The notes: generated by a model not told the origin, from the letters alone. A stretch of DNA of 64,000 nt from Nocardia cyriacigeorgica (GCF_010858045.1 NZ_JAAGVC010000005.1:1-64000); one strand, 5' to 3'. Numbered from the stretch's first letter, positions 17,838-28,398 are shown. Numbers and translations: made by a program.

Positions 17838-18240
17838 CTGGGGGTGCAACCCCCAGACCCCGCCCGGAGGGCTTCGCCCCCGGATGCCCGCTGTCGGGCA
17901 CCCGTCCCGGGGCGGGTTCTCACCGGCCCCGAACCCCGCCGGAGGGATTCGCGTCCGGATCCCCGCTGTCGGGCACCCGTTTCGGGGCGGATTCTCACCG
18001 GCCCCAGACACTGCCGGAGGGCTTTGCCACCGGAGGGCTTCGTCCACGGACCCCTGGGGGTGCTTCGCTTTTTGGGATGTAGTCCGCATACTCCGCCCGG
18101 GAGGCTTCGTCCCGGACTCCCTCGGGGCGTGCTCTCTTTGGGGTGCGAACCGTACATCCCGCCCGAAGAGGCATCCCCGGACTTTCTCGCGGGTGCTTCG
18201 CGCTCTGGGGTGCTTCGTGCCGGGGGAGTTGGGGGGAACG
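17838..18240. repeat. cluster of degenerate GC-rich repeats downstream of tRNA-Glu
   Basis: About five imperfect copies of a word like CCGCCCGGAGGGCTTCG followed by CCGGA occur at 17861-17884, 17935-17959, 18011-18050 (two compressed copies), 18092-18117 and about 18158-18182. A longer unit of about 75 bp repeats in tandem: the CTGTCGGGCACCCG word is at 17891 and again at 17966. The cluster opens with a hairpin CTGGGGGT/ACCCCCAG (17838-17856). The frame open across it (17794-18477) has no protein-like features and I do not call it a gene. Nothing recognisable is seen from 18241 to 18563. Confidence 0.7.
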
Positions 18241-18563
18241 GCCATGTCCTCTGTGGAGGTCCTGCGTGAGGTGGCCGATCGAGCGACGTTGCCGGTGAGG
18301 ATGCGTTGGTGGGAGAGTCGCCTGGAAGGTGGCTGCGGTGTGGGGTTGTTGCCGGTCGGCCGCTGGAGACACGCTGAGGGCCTGCGGGGCTGGTGGCTGA
18401 AGCAGGTTCTCGGCTGTTCGCGGCGAGCGGGATCTCGAGGCTTCGCCGGCTGGGCTGCTGTTCGTTGTCGCGGCTGACCGCCGCGTTTCGTGCCTTGCGG
18501 CCGAGGTGAATCGCCTACCGGCCTGGCCGGGCTTCCCGCGCCAGGCCGGCGGCTCGGTGGCAC

Positions 18564-18746
18564 TTATCCGCTCTTGCGGCGGAACTCGCGTTTGTGGCTG
18601 GCGTTGCCGTGCGGGCCGGTTGCCTTGGAGTGGCCGTCCAAATGATCGGCGGAGCGGGCGTGGTGCTCGTTCTTGCGTTCCAGTGCCTCCCGGAATTTGC
18701 GCTTCACTTCGTCGGCGCTGCTATGGGAACCACTCGATTCCGACAT
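18564..18746 (-). CDS. DUF5302 family small protein
   Basis: This 60-residue, highly charged protein starts MSESSGSHSSADEVKRKFRE, continues with ALERKNEHHARSADHLDGHS and ends HKREFRRKSG. The central KRKFREALERKN helix and the trailing KREFRRKSG are the hallmark of the actinobacterial DUF5302 family. The function is unknown; it is probably soluble and partly disordered. ATG at 18746 is the family start, and the frame open up to 18821 is not conserved. The gene stands alone, followed on the left by the repeat cluster. Confidence 0.82.
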   Translation of the reverse strand: MSESSGSHSSADEVKRKFREALERKNEHHARSADHLDGHSKATGPHGNASHKREFRRKSG

Positions 18747-18890
18747 GGTGTGCTCCTTGTGGTCGGGCCGAGACCGCGCCCGGCGAGCGGGGGCGGTGCC
18801 CGGCCGAAACGTCTCGAACACCTCGACGCTAGCCCGCCGCGGCGGTCCTGTCAGGTGGATTAACCGGGGCCCGAACGCGTCAGGCGGAAT

Positions 18891-19412
18891 TCAGTCGTCC
18901 AGCGCGTGCGCGGTGGTGCCGCCCAAAGGCATCTCGGGCAGACCGAGCTTGCGGTGATCCCAGCTCCTGACACGGTCGGCGACCACCCGCACCGCCACCC
19001 GCTTGTTGAGCATGGTCTCCACGAACGGGCGCATCTCCTCGCTGTAAGGGCCCGTGTAACGCTCCCAGACGCTCACACCGACCGCGAAAAGCTTCTCCGG
19101 ATCATCGATGATCTCCGCGCGGCCCTCGATCGACACACCGCGCAACGTGTCGTAGGTCTGGCCGGCCTCCACCATGCACGTCACCCGCGGATCGCGGCGC
19201 ATGTTCACCGCTTTCTGCGACTTGGCCTTGGTTTCGAACCACAACTCCGGCAGGCCGCCGTCCGCAGTATCGATCAGCGCGTACCACATCGCGGTCAGAT
19301 GCGGTGCGCCGCTCGCACCAAGGGTGGCGAGCGTGGCGACGCGGCTGCGCGTCAAGAAATCGGTGATCTCGCTGTCGGACATGACGATCTGCGACCGTTG
19401 ATTGACTCCCAT
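18891..19412 (-). CDS. PPOX-class split-barrel flavin/F420-binding protein
   Basis: This 173-residue pyridoxamine-phosphate-oxidase-like protein has EITDFLTRSRVATLATLGAS, HLTAMWYALID, AKSQKAVNMRRDPRVTCMVE and GVSIEGRAEIIDDPEKL, which form the split beta-barrel that binds FMN or F420. Several actinobacterial members reduce substrates with F420H2, and a cofC gene for F420 synthesis lies in this window. The exact cofactor cannot be decided by eye. The start at 19412 gives MGVNQRS...; a later ATG (MSDSEIT, about 19382) is an alternative. It is an isolated gene convergent with nothing obvious. Confidence 0.82.
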   Translation of the reverse strand: MGVNQRSQIVMSDSEITDFLTRSRVATLATLGASGAPHLTAMWYALIDTADGGLPELWFETKAKSQKAVNMRRDPRVTCMVEAGQTYDTLRGVSIEGRAEIIDDPEKLFAVGVSVWERYTGPYSEEMRPFVETMLNKRVAVRVVADRVRSWDHRKLGLPEMPLGGTTAHALDD

Positions 19413-19492
19413 GGGTCGACTGTAGTGAGGGCGGGTGCCCTCGGGTAGAGCAGCCGCTCCGGGCGGCCGGCGGCAGCGGTAGCGCAGCGGAT

Positions 19493-20194
19493 TCAGAGCC
19501 GCTTGTGCAGGGCGTCGGCGGCGGCCACCAGATCGGCCGCCCACCGGGCGCCGGGCCTGCGTCCCATGCGATCGATCGGGCCGGACACCGACACCGCGGC
19601 CACCACCGAACCACCGGGATCGCGCACCGGCGCCGACACGCTGGCCACCCCGCTGGCCCGCTCGGCGGCGCTCTGCGCCCAGCCACGCTTACGGACCTCG
19701 GCCAGCGCGCGTTCGCTGTAGACGGCGTCGGCGAGGATGGATCGCTGCAATTCCGGATCCGCCCACGCGACCAGAACCTTCGCCGCCGAACCCGCGGTGA
19801 GCGGCAGCCGCGCCCCGATGGGCACGGTGTCGCGCAGACCCGCAGGCGGCTCCAGCGCGGCGACGCACACGCGGGCGTTACCGTCACGGCAGTACAGCTG
19901 CACGCTCTCGCCGGTGATCTCGCGCAACCGCGGCAGAATGGCCGAGGCCGCGTCGTGCAGCGGATCGCTGGCGCCCGCCGCCAGCTCGGCCAGCGCCGGA
20001 CCGGCGCGCCAGGAACCGCTGTTGTCCCTGCTCAGCAGCCGGTGCACCTCGAGGCCGACGGCCAGCCGGTGGGCGGTGGCGCGGGGCAGCCCGGTGCGTT
20101 CGCACAGTTCGTTGAGGCCGCACGGTTGCTCGGCCACCGCATACAACACGGCCACCGCTTTGTCCAGGACGCCGATACCGCTATGCTGTCTCAT
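19493..20194 (-). CDS. ltbR: IclR-family regulator, LtbR/NdgR-like
   Basis: This 233-residue protein has a short N-terminal winged helix (GIGVLDKAVAVLYAVAEQPC; CERTGLPRATAHRLAVGLEV) and an IclR effector domain (GESVQLYCRDGNARVCVAAL; IGARLPLTAGSAAKVLVAWA). It lies divergent from leuC. That pairing is conserved across actinobacteria, where LtbR (Corynebacterium) and NdgR/AreB (Streptomyces) control leuCD and sometimes leuB. The gene symbol rests on this synteny plus family. The effector is probably a leucine-pathway metabolite. Binding sites should be in the 164-bp intergenic region. Confidence 0.85.
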   Translation of the reverse strand: MRQHSGIGVLDKAVAVLYAVAEQPCGLNELCERTGLPRATAHRLAVGLEVHRLLSRDNSGSWRAGPALAELAAGASDPLHDAASAILPRLREITGESVQLYCRDGNARVCVAALEPPAGLRDTVPIGARLPLTAGSAAKVLVAWADPELQRSILADAVYSERALAEVRKRGWAQSAAERASGVASVSAPVRDPGGSVVAAVSVSGPIDRMGRRPGARWAADLVAAADALHKRL

Positions 20195-20358
20195 AGAACG
20201 ATATTAGCGTCTCGCATGCTGAGATTCCTAGCCTCGGGTTCCAGGTACCGGGATTCCGGGCTCTCGGATCACTGAATGCGAATTCCCCTCATGTCGCGCA
20301 TCCGGCGCCGCCAGCCCAGAGCGGCACACCGGATGCCAGCCCGAAAGGTGATCGATAC
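20195..20358. promoter_or_regulatory. ltbR-leuC divergent control region
   Basis: This 164-bp divergent gap holds a near-palindrome TCTCGCATGCTGAGA at 20212-20226, preceded by TCTCATAGAACGATA overlapping the regulator start. The leuC ribosome site GAAAGGTG is at about 20343-20350. The palindrome is the best candidate LtbR-type site; the assignment is inference. Confidence 0.5.
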
Positions 20359-21774
20359 ATGGCACGCACGCTGGCCGAGAAGGTATGGGAACAGCACGTC
20401 GTCGCCCGTGGTGAAGGCGAAGGCGCCGCGCGTGAACCCGACCTGATCTACATCGACCTGCACCTGGTGCACGAAGTGACCAGCCCGCAGGCCTTCGACG
20501 GCCTGCGCGCCGCAGGCCGCCAGGTGCGCAGGCCCGATCTCACCATCGCGACCGAGGACCACAACGTCCCCACCATCGATATCGATAAACCGATCGCCGA
20601 TCCGGTCTCGCGCACCCAGGTGGAAACGCTGCGGCGTAATTGCGCGGAATTCGGGGTACGCCTGCATCCGATGGGCGATCTCGATCAGGGCATCGTGCAC
20701 GTGGTCGGTCCGCAGCTGGGATTGACCCAGCCGGGAATGACGGTGGTGTGCGGCGACAGCCATACCTCCACGCACGGCGCTTTCGGCGCGCTGGCCATGG
20801 GAATCGGCACCAGCGAGGTCGAACACGTGCTGGCCACCCAGACATTGTCGCTGCGCCCGTTCAAGACCATGGCGATCACCGTCGACGGCACGCTGGCGCC
20901 CGGCGTCACGAGCAAGGACCTGATCCTGGCCGTCATCGCGCAGATCGGCACCGGCGGTGGACAGGGCTATGTGCTGGAATATCGCGGCGAGGCCATCAGG
21001 AACATGTCGATGGAAGCGCGGATGACCATCTGCAACATGTCCATCGAGGCGGGCGCACGGGCCGGCATGATCGCTCCGGACGAGACGACCTACGAATTCC
21101 TCAAAGGCCGCCCGCACGCGCCGCAGGGGGCCGACTGGGACGCCGCGGTGGCCGCCTGGGAGGCGCTGAAGACCGACGAGGACGCGGTTTTCGACGCCGA
21201 GGTGCACATCGATGCCGATCAGCTGACCCCGTTCGTCACCTGGGGCACCAATCCGGGGCAGGGCGCCCCGCTGGGCGACCGGGTCCCCGACCCCGCCCAG
21301 ATCGCCGATGAATCGGCTCGTGAGTCCGCGGAGAAGGCACTGCGATACATGGATTTGGTGCCGGGTACCCCGCTGCGCGAGGTCGCGGTGGACACCGTAT
21401 TCGTCGGATCGTGCACCAATGGCCGGATCGAGGATTTGCGGGCCGTCGCCGAGGTTTTGAAGGGCCGCAAGGTGGCCGACGGAGTCCGAATGATGGTCGT
21501 ACCGGGTTCTATGCGGGTGCGAGCACAGGCGGAAAAAGAAGGACTCGGCGAGATTTTCACCGCCGCCGGCGCGGAATGGCGCCAGGCCGGTTGTTCGATG
21601 TGCCTGGGAATGAATCCCGATCAGCTCGCCCCCGGCCAGCGCTGCGCGTCCACCTCGAACCGGAACTTCGAGGGCAGGCAGGGTAAGGGCGGCCGGACCC
21701 ACCTGGTGTCGCCGCTGGTCGCCGCCGCCACCGCGGTGCGCGGAACGCTGTCCTCGCCTGCGGATCTGGACTGA
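20359..21774 (+). CDS. leuC: 3-isopropylmalate dehydratase large subunit
   Basis: LeuC with LeuD isomerises 2-isopropylmalate to 3-isopropylmalate, the second leucine-specific step. The 471-residue aconitase-fold subunit carries the three 4Fe-4S cysteines at about 352 (VGSCTNG), 412 and 415 ([10 protein letters not shown]), plus [20 protein letters not shown] and [20 protein letters not shown]. It starts with [13 protein letters not shown]. leuD follows after 50 bp in the same operon, and hupB follows leuD, as in mycobacteria. Control is probably by the divergent IclR-type regulator. Confidence 0.97.
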   Translation: MARTLAEKVWEQHVVARGEGEGAAREPDLIYIDLHLVHEVTSPQAFDGLRAAGRQVRRPDLTIATEDHNVPTIDIDKPIADPVSRTQVETLRRNCAEFGVRLHPMGDLDQGIVHVVGPQLGLTQPGMTVVCGDSHTSTHGAFGALAMGIGTSEVEHVLATQTLSLRPFKTMAITVDGTLAPGVTSKDLILAVIAQIGTGGGQGYVLEYRGEAIRNMSMEARMTICNMSIEAGARAGMIAPDETTYEFLKGRPHAPQGADWDAAVAAWEALKTDEDAVFDAEVHIDADQLTPFVTWGTNPGQGAPLGDRVPDPAQIADESARESAEKALRYMDLVPGTPLREVAVDTVFVGSCTNGRIEDLRAVAEVLKGRKVADGVRMMVVPGSMRVRAQAEKEGLGEIFTAAGAEWRQAGCSMCLGMNPDQLAPGQRCASTSNRNFEGRQGKGGRTHLVSPLVAAATAVRGTLSSPADLD

Positions 21775-21824
21775 CCCGCCAGTAAGTCGCCCCGTCGAAG
21801 CCGAATCAGACTCAGGAGAATCAG

Positions 21825-22433
21825 ATGCAAGCCTTCACCGTGCACAAGGGGATCGGGGTTCCGCTGCGCCGATCCAATGTCGATACCGATCAGATCATCC
21901 CCGCGGTCTATCTGAAGCGGGTCAGCCGAACCGGATTCGAAGACGGTCTCTTCGCGGCCTGGCGAACGGATCCGGACTTCATTCTGAACACCGAACCCTT
22001 CAATCGGGGCAGTGTGCTGGTGGCCGGCCCGGATTTCGGTACCGGATCCTCCCGTGAGCACGCGGTATGGGCGCTGTCGGACTACGGCTTTCGGGTGGTC
22101 ATCTCGTCCCGTTTCGCCGACATCTTCCGGGGCAATGCGGGTAAGGGTGGTCTACTGGCCGCGCAGATGTCACAGAACGATGTCGAAATGCTCTGGAAGT
22201 TGCTCGAGGAACAGCCCGGACTGGAATTGGTTGTGGACCTCGAGGCGCGCACGGTGACGGCAGGAACCATCGTGTTGCCGTTCGATATTGATGACTACAC
22301 CAGGTGGCGTCTGCTGGAAGGTTTGGACGACATCGGGCTGACCCTGCGGCGTAGCGAGCAGATCGCCGAGTTCGAAAAGGCAAGGCCAAGTTGGAAACCC
22401 ACAACCCTTCCGGCGCATATTTCGCAGACGTAA
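21825..22433 (+). CDS. leuD: 3-isopropylmalate dehydratase small subunit
   Basis: This is the small swivel-domain subunit of isopropylmalate isomerase, 202 residues. Signature segments are [19 protein letters not shown] and [20 protein letters not shown], followed by the [18 protein letters not shown] loop that reaches into the LeuC active site. CAGGAGAATCAG before the ATG supplies the ribosome site. It lies 50 bp downstream of leuC. Its length and motif order match the bacterial family with no anomalies. Confidence 0.97.
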   Translation: MQAFTVHKGIGVPLRRSNVDTDQIIPAVYLKRVSRTGFEDGLFAAWRTDPDFILNTEPFNRGSVLVAGPDFGTGSSREHAVWALSDYGFRVVISSRFADIFRGNAGKGGLLAAQMSQNDVEMLWKLLEEQPGLELVVDLEARTVTAGTIVLPFDIDDYTRWRLLEGLDDIGLTLRRSEQIAEFEKARPSWKPTTLPAHISQT

Positions 22434-22589
22434 TCACCTGCGGCGGTTAGCTGGGCGCCGACCGGGGCGGTAGCTGTACGTGTGCTAAACCACATGAATT
22501 TTGGCGTGGCACATAGACTCTTGCCCAAAGTGGGTTTACCGTGGTACCTAGTCGGTCCGACGACGGGCCATTAGTCTGCGGAGGATTCA

Positions 22590-23264
22590 ATGAACAAGGC
22601 GGAACTGATCGACGTTCTGACCGAAAAGTTGGGTACTGACAGGCGCACGGCCACCGCGGCAGTCGAGCATGTGGTCGACACCATCGTGCGCGCGGTGCAC
22701 AAAGGTCAAAGCGTCACCATCACCGGATTCGGAGTATTCGAACAGCGCAAGCGCGCGGCCCGTGTCGCGCGGAACCCGCGCACCGGCGAAACCGTCAAGG
22801 TGAAGCCCACTTCGGTGCCCGCGTTCCGTCCCGGTGCCCAGTTCAAGGCCGTCATTGCCGGAAAGCAAAAGCTGGCGGCCACCGGGCCCGCGGTGAAACG
22901 CGGTGTGAATGCGCCGGTCGCGGCCAAGAAAACGGCCGCGAAGAAGACCGCTGCCAAGAAGACCGCGGCGAAGAAGGCGGCCACCAAGGCCCCCGCCAAG
23001 ACCACGGCTCGCAAGGCAGCCACCAAGGCGCCGGCCAAGACCACCGCGCGCAAGACGACGGCCACCAAGACGGCCGCGAAGAAGGCGCCCGCCGCCAAGA
23101 AGACCACCACGGCGGCCAAGAAGGCGCCCGCCAAGAAGACGACGGTCGCGAAGAAGACCGCCGCCAAGAAGGCTCCCGCCGCCAAGAAGACGACGACGGC
23201 GGCCAAGAAGACCACCGCCAAGAAGACCGCGGCGAAGAAGGCTCCGGCCCGCCGCGCACGCTGA
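22590..23264 (+). CDS. hupB: DNA-binding protein HU with Lys/Ala/Pro-rich tail
   Basis: HupB is the nucleoid-associated histone-like protein of actinobacteria. Residues 1-90 are a standard HU domain ([40 protein letters not shown]). Residues from about 105 to 224 form a basic tail of PAKK, AAKK and TARK repeats resembling eukaryotic H1. The tail binds DNA and RNA and is a known target for acetylation and phosphorylation in mycobacteria. The ribosome site is GGAGG 6 bases before the ATG. TTGCCC (22521-22526) and TACCTA (22545-22550) form a weak candidate promoter. The repeat tail makes this segment prone to indels between strains. Confidence 0.96.
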   Translation: MNKAELIDVLTEKLGTDRRTATAAVEHVVDTIVRAVHKGQSVTITGFGVFEQRKRAARVARNPRTGETVKVKPTSVPAFRPGAQFKAVIAGKQKLAATGPAVKRGVNAPVAAKKTAAKKTAAKKTAAKKAATKAPAKTTARKAATKAPAKTTARKTTATKTAAKKAPAAKKTTTAAKKAPAKKTTVAKKTAAKKAPAAKKTTTAAKKTTAKKTAAKKAPARRAR

Positions 23265-23349
23265 TCCGACGTCAGGCGCGTAACTCAGCCCGTCGCGCGC
23301 GGACGCCAGTCCACCGGGTGGATACCTCCACCCGCGGTACCGAACGCGA

Positions 23350-23378
23350 AACGGCCCCGGGAGATCCCCGGGGCCGTT
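23350..23378. terminator. bidirectional terminator between hupB and mutT1
   Basis: AACGGCCCCGG (23350-23360) pairs with CCGGGGCCGTT (23368-23378) around a GAGATCC loop. It lies in the 140-bp gap between two convergent genes and can act in both directions. Confidence 0.75.
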
Positions 23379-23404
23379 CGTCGTCTTCGAGGCAGCCGCG
23401 CGGC

Positions 23405-24382
23405 TCACTCGGGGGCGTCGGGCCCCACGTCGATCGACAGCGACCGGTCCAGATGATCGGCGGCCACCAGCCGGCGGTCGACGAACGACAGGACCCACAC
23501 GCTGCCCTTGCGGTTGCGGGCAGGCGGCAGCGTCACACCGTCGCGTTCGGCCCACCAGCTCATCAGATCCGGGATCACCGCGCCCTGGCTGCACAGCACG
23601 CGCACAGCGGTATCGGAGACCAGTTCGCGGGCCCGTTCGCGCGCCCGGTCCGGTGCGGCCGCATAACCGGATTCCGACAGCAGCGGTTCGATTCCGATCG
23701 CCACGTCCAATTCCCCGGCCAGTGGCTGCACCGTCTGCACACAGCGCAACGGATCGGCGGAATAGATCTCGCTCGCGCCGAAAGCGAGCAAATTCGGCAC
23801 AAGGGCCAGCGATTGTTTGCGTCCGGCCCGTTCCAGCGGTCGTTGATCATCGGGGCCGTTGAACCGGTCGCGGCGCCCGGCTTTCGCGTGCCGGACCAGC
23901 AGCAGCGTGCTCGTCGCCGCGGGTAGCCGGGTGAATGCGCGCACGACCTGCCGATCCATCGGATACGACAGCTCATCCATCACCTGATCCAGCCGCAGCC
24001 AGACCAACTCGTCGACCTCGGCATTGGCTTCGAAGGCGCCATCGATCACCTGGGCGGCCCAGTAATAGACGCGTTTGAGCTTGCGATGGCCCGGCACCGG
24101 ATAGGTGACGTGTCCGAGATAGCGGCCGAGGCGGCAGCGCAGCCCCGTCTCCTCGGCGACCTCGCGCGCCGCGGCGAGCACCGGAGTCTCGCCGGGATCG
24201 AGTTTGCCTTTCGGTAGCGACCAATCCTGATATTTCGGGCGATGGATCACCGCGATCTCGACCGCACCTGACCCGTCGGGTGCGTGCCGCCAGACGACGG
24301 CACCGGCGGCGTGGATATTGGCCTGCATCCGGGAATCCCGGAACAACCCACCATTGGTGGCGAAACCGGTCGTCGCGCTCAC
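23405..24382 (-). CDS. mutT1: MutT1-type Nudix hydrolase / histidine phosphatase
   Basis: This 325-residue two-domain enzyme has an N-terminal Nudix domain with the box [23 protein letters not shown] split as G-x5-E-x7-REVAEETG. The C-terminal histidine phosphatase domain has [10 protein letters not shown] (RHG motif) and later [12 protein letters not shown]. Mycobacterial MutT1 hydrolyses 8-oxo-dGTP and diadenosine polyphosphates. GTG at 24382 is chosen because it overlaps the ppk stop codon in a GTGA junction and gives the expected length. An internal ATG 18 codons later is an alternative. Coupling to ppk links polyphosphate and nucleotide-pool clean-up. Confidence 0.92.
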   Translation of the reverse strand: MSATTGFATNGGLFRDSRMQANIHAAGAVVWRHAPDGSGAVEIAVIHRPKYQDWSLPKGKLDPGETPVLAAAREVAEETGLRCRLGRYLGHVTYPVPGHRKLKRVYYWAAQVIDGAFEANAEVDELVWLRLDQVMDELSYPMDRQVVRAFTRLPAATSTLLLVRHAKAGRRDRFNGPDDQRPLERAGRKQSLALVPNLLAFGASEIYSADPLRCVQTVQPLAGELDVAIGIEPLLSESGYAAAPDRARERARELVSDTAVRVLCSQGAVIPDLMSWWAERDGVTLPPARNRKGSVWVLSFVDRRLVAADHLDRSLSIDVGPDAPE

Positions 24383-26559
24383 TGCTGATCCGGCCGCCGC
24401 AATCGCATCAGATACGCCTGATGATCCCGGACCTGCGCGCCGTCGTCGGCACCGCTGCGTTCGGGCCAGGCCTGCCAGCTGCCATCGGGTTGCAGCACCC
24501 AGCACCGGGTCATCGGATCGAGCGCCGAATCGAATACCGAACCGAGCCGGTCGCGCAGTTTCGGATCCTTCACCTGGGCCATGACTTCCACCCGCCGGTC
24601 CAGATTGCGGTGCATCATGTCGGCGCTGCCGATCCAGTACTCGTCCTGGGCCTGGAAATGCATGATCCTGGAATGCTCGAGGAACCGGCCGAGAATCGAA
24701 CGCACCTCGATGTTGTCGCTCATTCCCGGCACACCGGGGCGCAGCCCGCAGATTCCGCGCACCACGACCTGTACCGGTACCCCGGCCTGCGAGGCGCGAT
24801 ACAGCGCGTCGATGACCTGTTCGTCGACGATCGCATTGGCCTTCAGCCGGATTCGGCCCGGCTGCCCGTTCTGAGCCAGTTCGATCTCGCGCTGGATTCG
24901 CTCGATGATTCCGGCGCGCACACCGGTCGGGGCGACGAGAATATTGCGGTAATCGGACTTGCGCGAATAGCCGGTCAGCGAGTTGAACAGATCGGTCAGG
25001 TCGGCACCGATTTCCGGTGCGGCGGTGAGTAATCCGACGTCCTCGTAGAGCCGCGCGGTCTTCGGGTTGTAGTTGCCGGTGCCGATATGGCAGTAGCGGC
25101 GGATGGTGGCGCCCTCGCGGCGCACCACCAGGCAGGTCTTGCAGTGGGTCTTGAGGCCGATGAGCCCGTAGACCACGTGCACGCCGGCCTGCTCCAGCGT
25201 CCGTGCCCATTTGATGTTGGCCTGCTCGTCGAAGCGCGCCTTGATCTCCACCAGTGCGACGACCTGCTTGCCCGCCTCGGCGGCGTCGATGAGCGCGTTG
25301 ACGATCGGCGAATCGCCGGAGGTGCGGTAAAGGGTCTGCTTGATCGCCAGCACCTGCGGGTCGGCGGCGGCCTGTTCGATGAACCGCTGCACGCTGGTGG
25401 AGAACGAATCGTAGGGGTGGTGCACCAGCACGTCCCCTTCGCGCAGCGCGGCGAACACATTGCGCGGGGTCTCCCGCTCACCGAACGCGGGTGGGGTCGC
25501 GGGCACATAGGGCGCGTCCTTGAGGCCGGGACGGTCCACCCCGTACACCTGCCACAGGCACGACAGATCCAGCAGACCAGGCACCTGGATGACGTCGCCG
25601 GGATCGACTTCCAACTCGCGCAGCAGCAGTTCGAGCATGTGCTCGGTCATATCGTCGGAGACCTCGAGCCGCACCGGCGAACCGAACCGGCGCCGGGCCA
25701 GTTCCCGCTCCAGGGCTTGCAGCAGATCTTCGTCGCGGTCCTCGTCGACCTCGAAGTCGGCGTTGCGGGTGATGCGGAACGAATGATGTTCCACCACCCG
25801 CATGCCGGGGAACAGCTGATCCAGGTGCGCGGCGATGAGTGCCTCCATCGGCAGGAACGCTGCCACCGCACCGGAACCGGAATCGGTGCGGCGCACCCGC
25901 ACGAACCGGTCCACATTGTCGGGCACCTTGACGCGGGCGAAATGCTCACCGCCGGTAGTAGCGTCCTGCACCGTCACCGCGAGATTGAGGCTCAGGCCGC
26001 TGATATAGGGGAACGGGTGCGCCGGATCCACCGCGAGCGGGGTGAGGACGGGAAACACCTGATCCTGGAAATGCGCCGAGAGTCTGCGCCGCTCGGCCTC
26101 GTCGAGATCGGCCCAGTCGATGATCGCGATGCCCTCGGCGGTGAGCGCGGGCAGCACGTCATCGAGGAAGACGCGGGCGTGGCGGTCGGCGATCTCCTGT
26201 GCCCTTGCCGCGATCAACTCCAGCTGTTCACTGGGGGAGCGGCCGTCGGCCGAACGCACCGAAAGCCCCGTCTCGGCACGGCGTTTGAGGCCGGCGACCC
26301 GGACCATATAGAACTCGTCCAGATTGGAGGCGAAGATGGCCAGGAATTTGGCGCGCTCCAGCAACGGCAGCGACGCGTCCTCGGCGAGGGCCAGCACCCT
26401 GGCGTTGAAGTCCAGCCAGCTCAATTCCCGATTGAGGTAGCGATCGGCCGGCAACCGCTGGGCCGGGGAACCGGGCTGCAAGGGTGCCGCCGCCGGCGGT
26501 GGAGTGGGAAGCACCTGCTGCTGCTTGACGGTTTCGGTATCGCTCACGCCAACGATCAT
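24379..26559 (-). CDS. ppk: polyphosphate kinase 1
   Basis: PPK1 makes inorganic polyphosphate from ATP and is membrane-associated. The 726-residue protein has the N and H domains ([20 protein letters not shown]) and the phospholipase-D-like catalytic domains. The phosphorylated histidine lies in [20 protein letters not shown], and the second HKD-like element is in the C2 domain with [20 protein letters not shown]. Start choice is uncertain: ATG at 26559 has its ribosome site too close, while GTG at 26547 (VSDTETV) is better placed. Its stop overlaps the mutT1 start by 4 bp, so the pair is translationally coupled. Confidence 0.96.
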   Translation of the reverse strand: MIVGVSDTETVKQQQVLPTPPPAAAPLQPGSPAQRLPADRYLNRELSWLDFNARVLALAEDASLPLLERAKFLAIFASNLDEFYMVRVAGLKRRAETGLSVRSADGRSPSEQLELIAARAQEIADRHARVFLDDVLPALTAEGIAIIDWADLDEAERRRLSAHFQDQVFPVLTPLAVDPAHPFPYISGLSLNLAVTVQDATTGGEHFARVKVPDNVDRFVRVRRTDSGSGAVAAFLPMEALIAAHLDQLFPGMRVVEHHSFRITRNADFEVDEDRDEDLLQALERELARRRFGSPVRLEVSDDMTEHMLELLLRELEVDPGDVIQVPGLLDLSCLWQVYGVDRPGLKDAPYVPATPPAFGERETPRNVFAALREGDVLVHHPYDSFSTSVQRFIEQAAADPQVLAIKQTLYRTSGDSPIVNALIDAAEAGKQVVALVEIKARFDEQANIKWARTLEQAGVHVVYGLIGLKTHCKTCLVVRREGATIRRYCHIGTGNYNPKTARLYEDVGLLTAAPEIGADLTDLFNSLTGYSRKSDYRNILVAPTGVRAGIIERIQREIELAQNGQPGRIRLKANAIVDEQVIDALYRASQAGVPVQVVVRGICGLRPGVPGMSDNIEVRSILGRFLEHSRIMHFQAQDEYWIGSADMMHRNLDRRVEVMAQVKDPKLRDRLGSVFDSALDPMTRCWVLQPDGSWQAWPERSGADDGAQVRDHQAYLMRLRRPDQQ

Positions 26560-26632
26560 CCCTTACAAACCGGCCGGTGTGCAGCCTGACACCGTGATTG
26601 CCACGCGAATCACCCCCCGCCGTGGCGACCGG

Positions 26633-27328
26633 CTAGCACACGTGCGGGACGGGGGCGTGAACACGGCCGCACCAGCCGATGTCGCGCAGCACCGAGCGGG
26701 TCTCGGCGCCGGTGCCGAGGGTGATCGCGCGGTCGAGATCGGCCGCGGTATCGACGTCGAGGCGCAGGCCCGGCCAGTCGCCGTCGAGCCGCACCGCACC
26801 CGCGGCGATGTGCCGTTGCGCCGACCCCGGACCGAAAGCCGGATCGAGTGCCACGGCGGCGCGGGCCAGCAGGGCCGCGGTACCGCTGCCCGCGTGATCG
26901 ACCACGACCGAGCGGGCGGCGCGGGGCGCGCGGGCGAGCATGTCGGCTAGTTCGCCGGCGCGCAGCGCGGGCAGATCCGCCTGCAGGGCCAGCAGATCGA
27001 CGGGGCCGTGCCTGCGGCGCAGCTCGTCGGCCGCCGCGCGCAGCGCCGAGTTGAGTCCGTCGGGATCGTCGGGACCGCCGGAGCCGGTCATGGGTTCGGG
27101 ATGCACGCGCGCGCCGAGCCTGCCCGCGCGTTCGGCGACGGCCGGATCCGGGGTGACGACGGTGACCGAGGCGAGCTGCCCGACGGCCGTCGCGGCGCGC
27201 ACGGTATCGGTGAACATCGCCAGCACCAGGTCCGCGCGCTCGCGCGGCGGCAGTCGATCGGCCAGGCGGGACTTGGCACGATCGAGACTCTTCACCGCGA
27301 TCACGGCGTGCACGGTGTGCGAACGCAT
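26633..27328 (-). CDS. cofC: 2-phospho-L-lactate / phosphoenolpyruvate guanylyltransferase (CofC/FbiD)
   Basis: This 231-residue nucleotidyltransferase of coenzyme F420 synthesis activates phospholactate or PEP with GTP. It opens [20 protein letters not shown] and has [17 protein letters not shown] (the metal-binding DxD-like region), then [17 protein letters not shown] and [19 protein letters not shown]. In mycobacteria the same gene (as recalled, Rv2983/fbiD) sits between ppk/mutT1 and gpsA, exactly as here. ATG at 27328 is the family start; the upstream open frame overlaps gpsA. It is divergent from gpsA with 31 bp between start codons, so the two promoters must overlap. Confidence 0.9.
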   Translation of the reverse strand: MRSHTVHAVIAVKSLDRAKSRLADRLPPRERADLVLAMFTDTVRAATAVGQLASVTVVTPDPAVAERAGRLGARVHPEPMTGSGGPDDPDGLNSALRAAADELRRRHGPVDLLALQADLPALRAGELADMLARAPRAARSVVVDHAGSGTAALLARAAVALDPAFGPGSAQRHIAAGAVRLDGDWPGLRLDVDTAADLDRAITLGTGAETRSVLRDIGWCGRVHAPVPHVC

Positions 27329-27359
27329 GGCCCCGATCTTTCCATGGCATATTGGGCTG

Positions 27360-28355
27360 ATGACGAGGGCGGCAGTGCTTGGTGCGGGATCGTGGGGTAC
27401 CGCATTCGCGAAGGTGTTGGCGGAAGCAGGATCGGACGTCACCATCTGGGCGCGCCGAGCGGAGGTGGCGGCGACGCTGAACGCCGAACATCGCAACCCG
27501 GACTACCTGCCCGGAATCCAGCTGCCGCCGGTGCGGGCCACCGACGATTACCATCTCGCCCTCGACGGCGCCGAACTGATCGTGCTCGCCGTGCCCTCGC
27601 AATCGCTGCGCGCCAATCTCGAGGTGTTCAAGCCCGCTATCGGCCCCGACACCACCCTGCTGAGCCTGGCCAAAGGCATCGAGACCGGAACGCTGCTGCG
27701 GATGAGCCAGGTGATCTCCGAAGTCACCGGCGCCGAGCCGAGCCGGGTCGCGGTGCTGTCCGGCCCGAATCTGGCCAGGGAGATCGCGGCCGGGCAGCCC
27801 GCGGCCACCGTGGTGGCGTGCAGCGACGCCGACCGTGCGGTCGCCGTCCAGCAGGCTTGCGCCACCGGATACTTCCGGCCCTACACCAACACCGACGTCA
27901 TCGGCTGCGAAATCGGCGGGGCCTGCAAGAACGTCATCGCTCTCGCCTGCGGCATCGCCGCGGGCATGGGCCTCGGCGACAACTCCATCGCCAGCCTCAT
28001 CACCAGGGGCCTCGCCGAAATCATCCGATTGGGCGTCGCGCTGGGAGCCGAACCGGTCACACTGGCCGGACTCGCCGGCGTCGGCGATCTGGTGGCAACC
28101 TGCACCTCGCCGCTGTCGCGCAATCGCTCCTTCGGTCATGTCCTCGGTGCGGGCGGATCCATGCAGGCCGCCCAGGAAGCCACTCATGGCCAGGTCGCGG
28201 AGGGTGTGAAGTCGTGCACATCGGTGCGGGCGCTGGCCGCCGCGCACGATGTGGAGATGCCGCTGACCAACGCCGTGCACCAGGTCTGTCATGAGGGAAT
28301 GCCGGTGCCGGAGGCGGTCGGCAAATTGCTGGGTCGTCGGATCAAACCCGAGTAG
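27360..28355 (+). CDS. gpsA: NAD(P)H-dependent glycerol-3-phosphate dehydrogenase
   Basis: GpsA reduces dihydroxyacetone phosphate to sn-glycerol 3-phosphate for phospholipid synthesis. The 331-residue cytoplasmic enzyme begins [20 protein letters not shown] (Rossmann motif GAGSWG). It carries [20 protein letters not shown] and the catalytic helix [20 protein letters not shown] with the essential Lys, then [23 protein letters not shown] at 27360 is the conserved start; the long upstream open frame runs into cofC on the other strand. It is followed 43 bp later by ddl in the same direction, as in mycobacteria (gpdA2-ddlA). Confidence 0.96.
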   Translation: MTRAAVLGAGSWGTAFAKVLAEAGSDVTIWARRAEVAATLNAEHRNPDYLPGIQLPPVRATDDYHLALDGAELIVLAVPSQSLRANLEVFKPAIGPDTTLLSLAKGIETGTLLRMSQVISEVTGAEPSRVAVLSGPNLAREIAAGQPAATVVACSDADRAVAVQQACATGYFRPYTNTDVIGCEIGGACKNVIALACGIAAGMGLGDNSIASLITRGLAEIIRLGVALGAEPVTLAGLAGVGDLVATCTSPLSRNRSFGHVLGAGGSMQAAQEATHGQVAEGVKSCTSVRALAAAHDVEMPLTNAVHQVCHEGMPVPEAVGKLLGRRIKPE

Positions 28356-28398
28356 TCCGGCGCGTGTACCCGGCCCCGCAACGGGTACGGTTCCGAGC

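Noticed and set aside
17794..18477. 227-codon plus-strand open frame across the repeat cluster
   Set aside because: The translation is made of the GC-rich repeats (GGF, RPP, PGG patterns), starts inside a terminator and has no ribosome site.
18244..18477. 77-codon ORF starting MSSVEVLREVADRATL
   Set aside because: No ribosome site and no family resemblance, and it lies next to non-coding repeats; coding evidence is too weak to call.
17431..18563. possible integration site at the two tRNA genes
   Set aside because: There is no integrase, no duplicated tRNA 3' end and no mobile-element gene nearby; only intergenic repeats.
22909..23264. repeat array in hupB
   Set aside because: These are codons of the Lys/Ala/Pro-rich tail of HupB, not a separate repeat element.
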